The notes below the pieces were generated by a model. That model worked only from the letters and a program-made list of their open reading frames with translations. It did not search any database and was not told the DNA's origin. Source: CAZRRV01 sp964602735 (GTDB lineage: Bacteria > Bacillota > Clostridia > Oscillospirales > Acutalibacteraceae). From it: a stretch of 25,130 bases of DNA. Location of the stretch: assembly GCA_964602735.1 (NCBI GenBank), contig CAZRRV010000023.1, positions 1 through 25,130 of the forward strand. The letters are read 5' to 3'. Both the position numbers and the translations under genes were made by a program. Shown here piece by piece: positions 23,009-25,130 of the stretch. Numbering within the stretch: position 1 is the first letter of the stretch; every line of letters begins with the position of its first letter.

Positions 23009-24988
23009 TCAGCTTAAATCCACTTCTTCAAGGTATCTGTTGCCGTTTTCCGCGATATAGTCTTTCCGCCCCTGAAGATTATCCCCGAGCAGTAAGTCGA
23101 ACATTTCCGCCGTGCGCTCCGCGTCCTCGGGCAGCACCCGTATCAGTCTGCGCGTTTCGGGGTTCATGGTGGTTAAATTCATCATATCCGGCTGATTTTC
23201 GCCCAGTCCTTTTGAACGCTGTATCGTCGCTTTGCGGTTTCCTATTTTGCTTAAAATTTCCTTTTTCTCATAATCGTCATAGGCGAAATATGTTCTTCCC
23301 TCTGCGGTGATCTCGTACAACGGGGTTTCGGCGATATAAACCTTTCCCTCGTTAATAAGCGTGGGGCAGAGCCTGTAAAACATCGTTAAAATGAGCGTGC
23401 GTATCTGGAACCCGTCAACATCGGCGTCGGTGCAGAGAATTATCTTGTTCCACCGCAGATTATCAATGCTGAACGCGGCAATGCCCGACGAAGCCTTCGA
23501 CCCCGTTTCCACTCCGCAGCCCAGGACTTTTATTAAATCGGTAATGATTTCGTTCTTGAATATCTTGCCGTACTCGGCTTTCAGGCAGTTGAGTATTTTA
23601 CCCCGGACGGGAATGATTGCCTGAAATTCAGCCGAGCGCGCCAGTTTTACCGATCCCAACGCGGAATCGCCTTCTACTATGAACAGTTCCCTCCGGCTTA
23701 CATCGCGGCTCCGGCAATCGACAAATTTCTGAATTTTGTTTAGCGGATCGCTCCCGGCGGACAGAATTTTTTTTACATTGAGCCTTTCGCGCTCCGAACG
23801 CTCGCGGCTCCGCTTGTTTATAAGCACCTGTTCGGCTATTTTCTCGGCGTCGGCGCGGTTTTCGATGAAATAAATCTCCAGTTTGCGGCGCAGGAAATCG
23901 GTAAGCGCCTCCTGAATGAATTTATTGGTGATGCTTTTCTTGGTTTGATTTTCGTAAGACGTTACCGTCGAAAACGACGAAATGCACAGGACAAGACATT
24001 CCTCGACATCCTGAAATGTAATTCGGCTTTCCCCCTTCGCGTATTTTGAATTCTGCCTTAAATACGCATCGATTCCCGAAACGAGGGCGCTTCTCGCGGC
24101 TTTGTCAGGCGCGCCCCCGTGTTCCAGCCAGCTTGAATTGTGATAATATTCTTTAAGCCGCGTCTGATTTGAGAACGAAAGCGCCACATTCATTTTAACC
24201 AGATATTCCGGTTTATCGTCGCGGTCGCGTCCCCTGGCCTCACCGCTCCAGCTTTGCACGGGAGTCAGCGCGCCGTCTCCCGCTATTTCGTTGAGATAAT
24301 CGCTTATGCCGCCCGGATAGCAAAATTCGTAGGTTTTGAACCCGCCGTTTTCCTCGTCTTTAAGCAGGAACTTAAGTCCGTCGTTTACCACGGCCTGCCG
24401 CTTCAGGAGATCGAGATAATATTCAAGCGGAATGTCGGTTTCGGTGAACACCTCGCGGTCGGGCAGCCAGCGCATTACGGTGCCGGTATCGCGCCCCGAA
24501 TATTCCTCCCTTTTAAGGCCGCCCTTGTTTTCGCCGCGCTCGAAATGCAGGCTGTATCTGTAACCGTCGCGCTTTATCTCAACATCCATATACCGCGAGG
24601 CATACTGCGTCGCGCAAAGGCCGAGGCCGTTAAGCCCCAGCGAAAATTCGTAATTTTCGCCGTTCGTGCCGTATTTGCCGCCGGCATACATCTCGCAGAA
24701 GAGTAATTCCCAGTTGTATTTTTTCTCTTTTTCATTGTAATCGACCGGTATTCCGCGCCCGAAATCGCGCACTTCCACGGATCCGTCGGAGAACCGTGTT
24801 ACGATGATCTCTTTGCCGTAACCTTCCCGAGCCTCGTCGATAGAGTTTGAAATGATCTCGAAGACGGAATGTTCGCATCCCTCGAGCCCGTCGGATCCGA
24901 AAATGACCCCCGGACGCAGTCGGACGCGTTCCGCCCCTTTAAGCGATGAAATACTGTCGTTGCCGTAAGCCGCTTTTGCCCTGCTCAT
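23009..24988 (-). CDS. ParE/GyrB-like type II topoisomerase subunit B (divergent)
   Basis: A 659-residue ATPase subunit. The GHKL ATP-binding site shows Glu44 and Asn48 in FEIISNSIDEA, GRGIP (77-81) and the LGLNGLGLCATQYAS glycine loop (117-131). The TOPRIM domain has VEGDSA (438-443) and DADVD (521-525), so metal binding is intact. The segment after EGDSA, usually GGSAKQGRDR, reads LGSVKLARSA, and PLRGK reads PVRGK, showing clear divergence from housekeeping GyrB. Length fits ParE (about 640-660). AAAGGG lies upstream of ATG 24988. It is the first gene of a unit with the ParC-like and transglutaminase-like genes. Confidence 0.88.
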   Translation of the reverse strand: MSRAKAAYGNDSISSLKGAERVRLRPGVIFGSDGLEGCEHSVFEIISNSIDEAREGYGKEIIVTRFSDGSVEVRDFGRGIPVDYNEKEKKYNWELLFCEMYAGGKYGTNGENYEFSLGLNGLGLCATQYASRYMDVEIKRDGYRYSLHFERGENKGGLKREEYSGRDTGTVMRWLPDREVFTETDIPLEYYLDLLKRQAVVNDGLKFLLKDEENGGFKTYEFCYPGGISDYLNEIAGDGALTPVQSWSGEARGRDRDDKPEYLVKMNVALSFSNQTRLKEYYHNSSWLEHGGAPDKAARSALVSGIDAYLRQNSKYAKGESRITFQDVEECLVLCISSFSTVTSYENQTKKSITNKFIQEALTDFLRRKLEIYFIENRADAEKIAEQVLINKRSRERSERERLNVKKILSAGSDPLNKIQKFVDCRSRDVSRRELFIVEGDSALGSVKLARSAEFQAIIPVRGKILNCLKAEYGKIFKNEIITDLIKVLGCGVETGSKASSGIAAFSIDNLRWNKIILCTDADVDGFQIRTLILTMFYRLCPTLINEGKVYIAETPLYEITAEGRTYFAYDDYEKKEILSKIGNRKATIQRSKGLGENQPDMMNLTTMNPETRRLIRVLPEDAERTAEMFDLLLGDNLQGRKDYIAENGNRYLEEVDLS

Positions 24989-25090
24989 CCCGCTGCCCTT
25001 TCCGCCGGCACCGCGGAGCCGCTCAAAAACCCGTGATCGGATATAAAAAAGCGCAATCCCCGTTTTTGCCGAACATAATCATTCAAAAAC

Positions 25091-25119
25091 AGTTTACCAT
25101 AATCTTTTGAGATTTTCAA
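25091..25119 (-). promoter_or_regulatory. Candidate promoter of the topoisomerase operon
   Basis: On the minus strand TTGAAA (25114-25119) and TAAACT (25091-25096) are 17 bases apart, giving a start near 25084 and a leader of about 95 bases. The boxes are weaker than those of the other promoters here. No gene is seen in 24989-25130. Confidence 0.5.
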
Positions 25120-25130
25120 GAGGGAACCGC

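Noticed and set aside
22345..23310. Open frame of 321 codons on the plus strand
   Set aside because: It lies opposite the junction of the ParC-like and ParE-like genes, whose motifs are intact; it is a by-product of GC-rich codon use.
1..25130. CRISPR array, insertion sequence, prophage or integrated element
   Set aside because: No regularly spaced repeats, no transposase or integrase motifs and no sharp change of composition or codon use were seen on either strand.

Overview
This looks like a chromosomal segment of an uncultured or draft-assembled member of the Clostridia (Bacillota). The evidence is strong AGGAGG-type ribosome binding sites, near-consensus SigA promoters, a tRNA-Pro gene without an encoded CCA, the conserved Firmicutes block ecfA1-ecfA2-ecfT-truA, a ClpE-type zinc-finger unfoldase and an HPr with both His15 and Ser46. 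Base composition is moderately GC-rich and even across the genes. No insertion sequence, phage gene, integrase or CRISPR array is visible. A run of exactly 100 Ns (12667-12766) marks an assembly gap, so linkage across it is scaffolded rather than sequenced.

Layout. Positions 1-420 hold a strong promoter that runs straight into a terminator, further hairpins, and a minus-strand tRNA-Pro(UGG) with its own promoter and terminator. Positions 420-12631 are a tightly packed plus-strand run: ruvC-ruvA-ruvB (Holliday junction processing), glmM (glucosamine-1-phosphate for the cell wall), a class I methyltransferase, the energising module of an ECF vitamin/metal transporter (ecfA1, ecfA2, ecfT), truA (tRNA pseudouridine), a DUF5711-like membrane-anchored propeller, a CvpA-family membrane protein and a ClpE-like unfoldase. 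An 80-base, fully paired GC cloverleaf sits between truA and the DUF5711-like gene. Past the gap, everything is on the minus strand.

The minus-strand half has three transcription units. The first is HPr alone (12917-13180), with its own promoter and terminator. The second (13524-19192) is a Dlt-like envelope-modification operon in the order amino acid racemase, DltA-like adenylating ligase, DltC-like carrier, AlgI/DltB-type MBOAT acyltransferase, SGNH/DltD-like membrane-anchored protein with Cys in the nucleophile position, and a small putative lipoprotein. It has a consensus promoter and a leader of about 265 bases. The third (19519-24988) encodes a divergent type II topoisomerase pair (ParE-like then ParC-like) followed by a membrane-anchored transglutaminase-like protein with Ig-like domains.

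The likely logic of the Dlt-like operon is that the racemase makes a D-amino acid, the ligase loads it on the carrier, the MBOAT moves the aminoacyl group across the membrane, and the SGNH-like protein passes it to an envelope polymer. The linked racemase, the Gly at the position I align with the enantiomer-selecting Cys of Bacillus DltA, the long AlgI-type MBOAT and the Cys in place of Ser suggest the substrate or acceptor may differ from D-alanyl-teichoic acid. This operon and the cloverleaf are the two items most worth following up.
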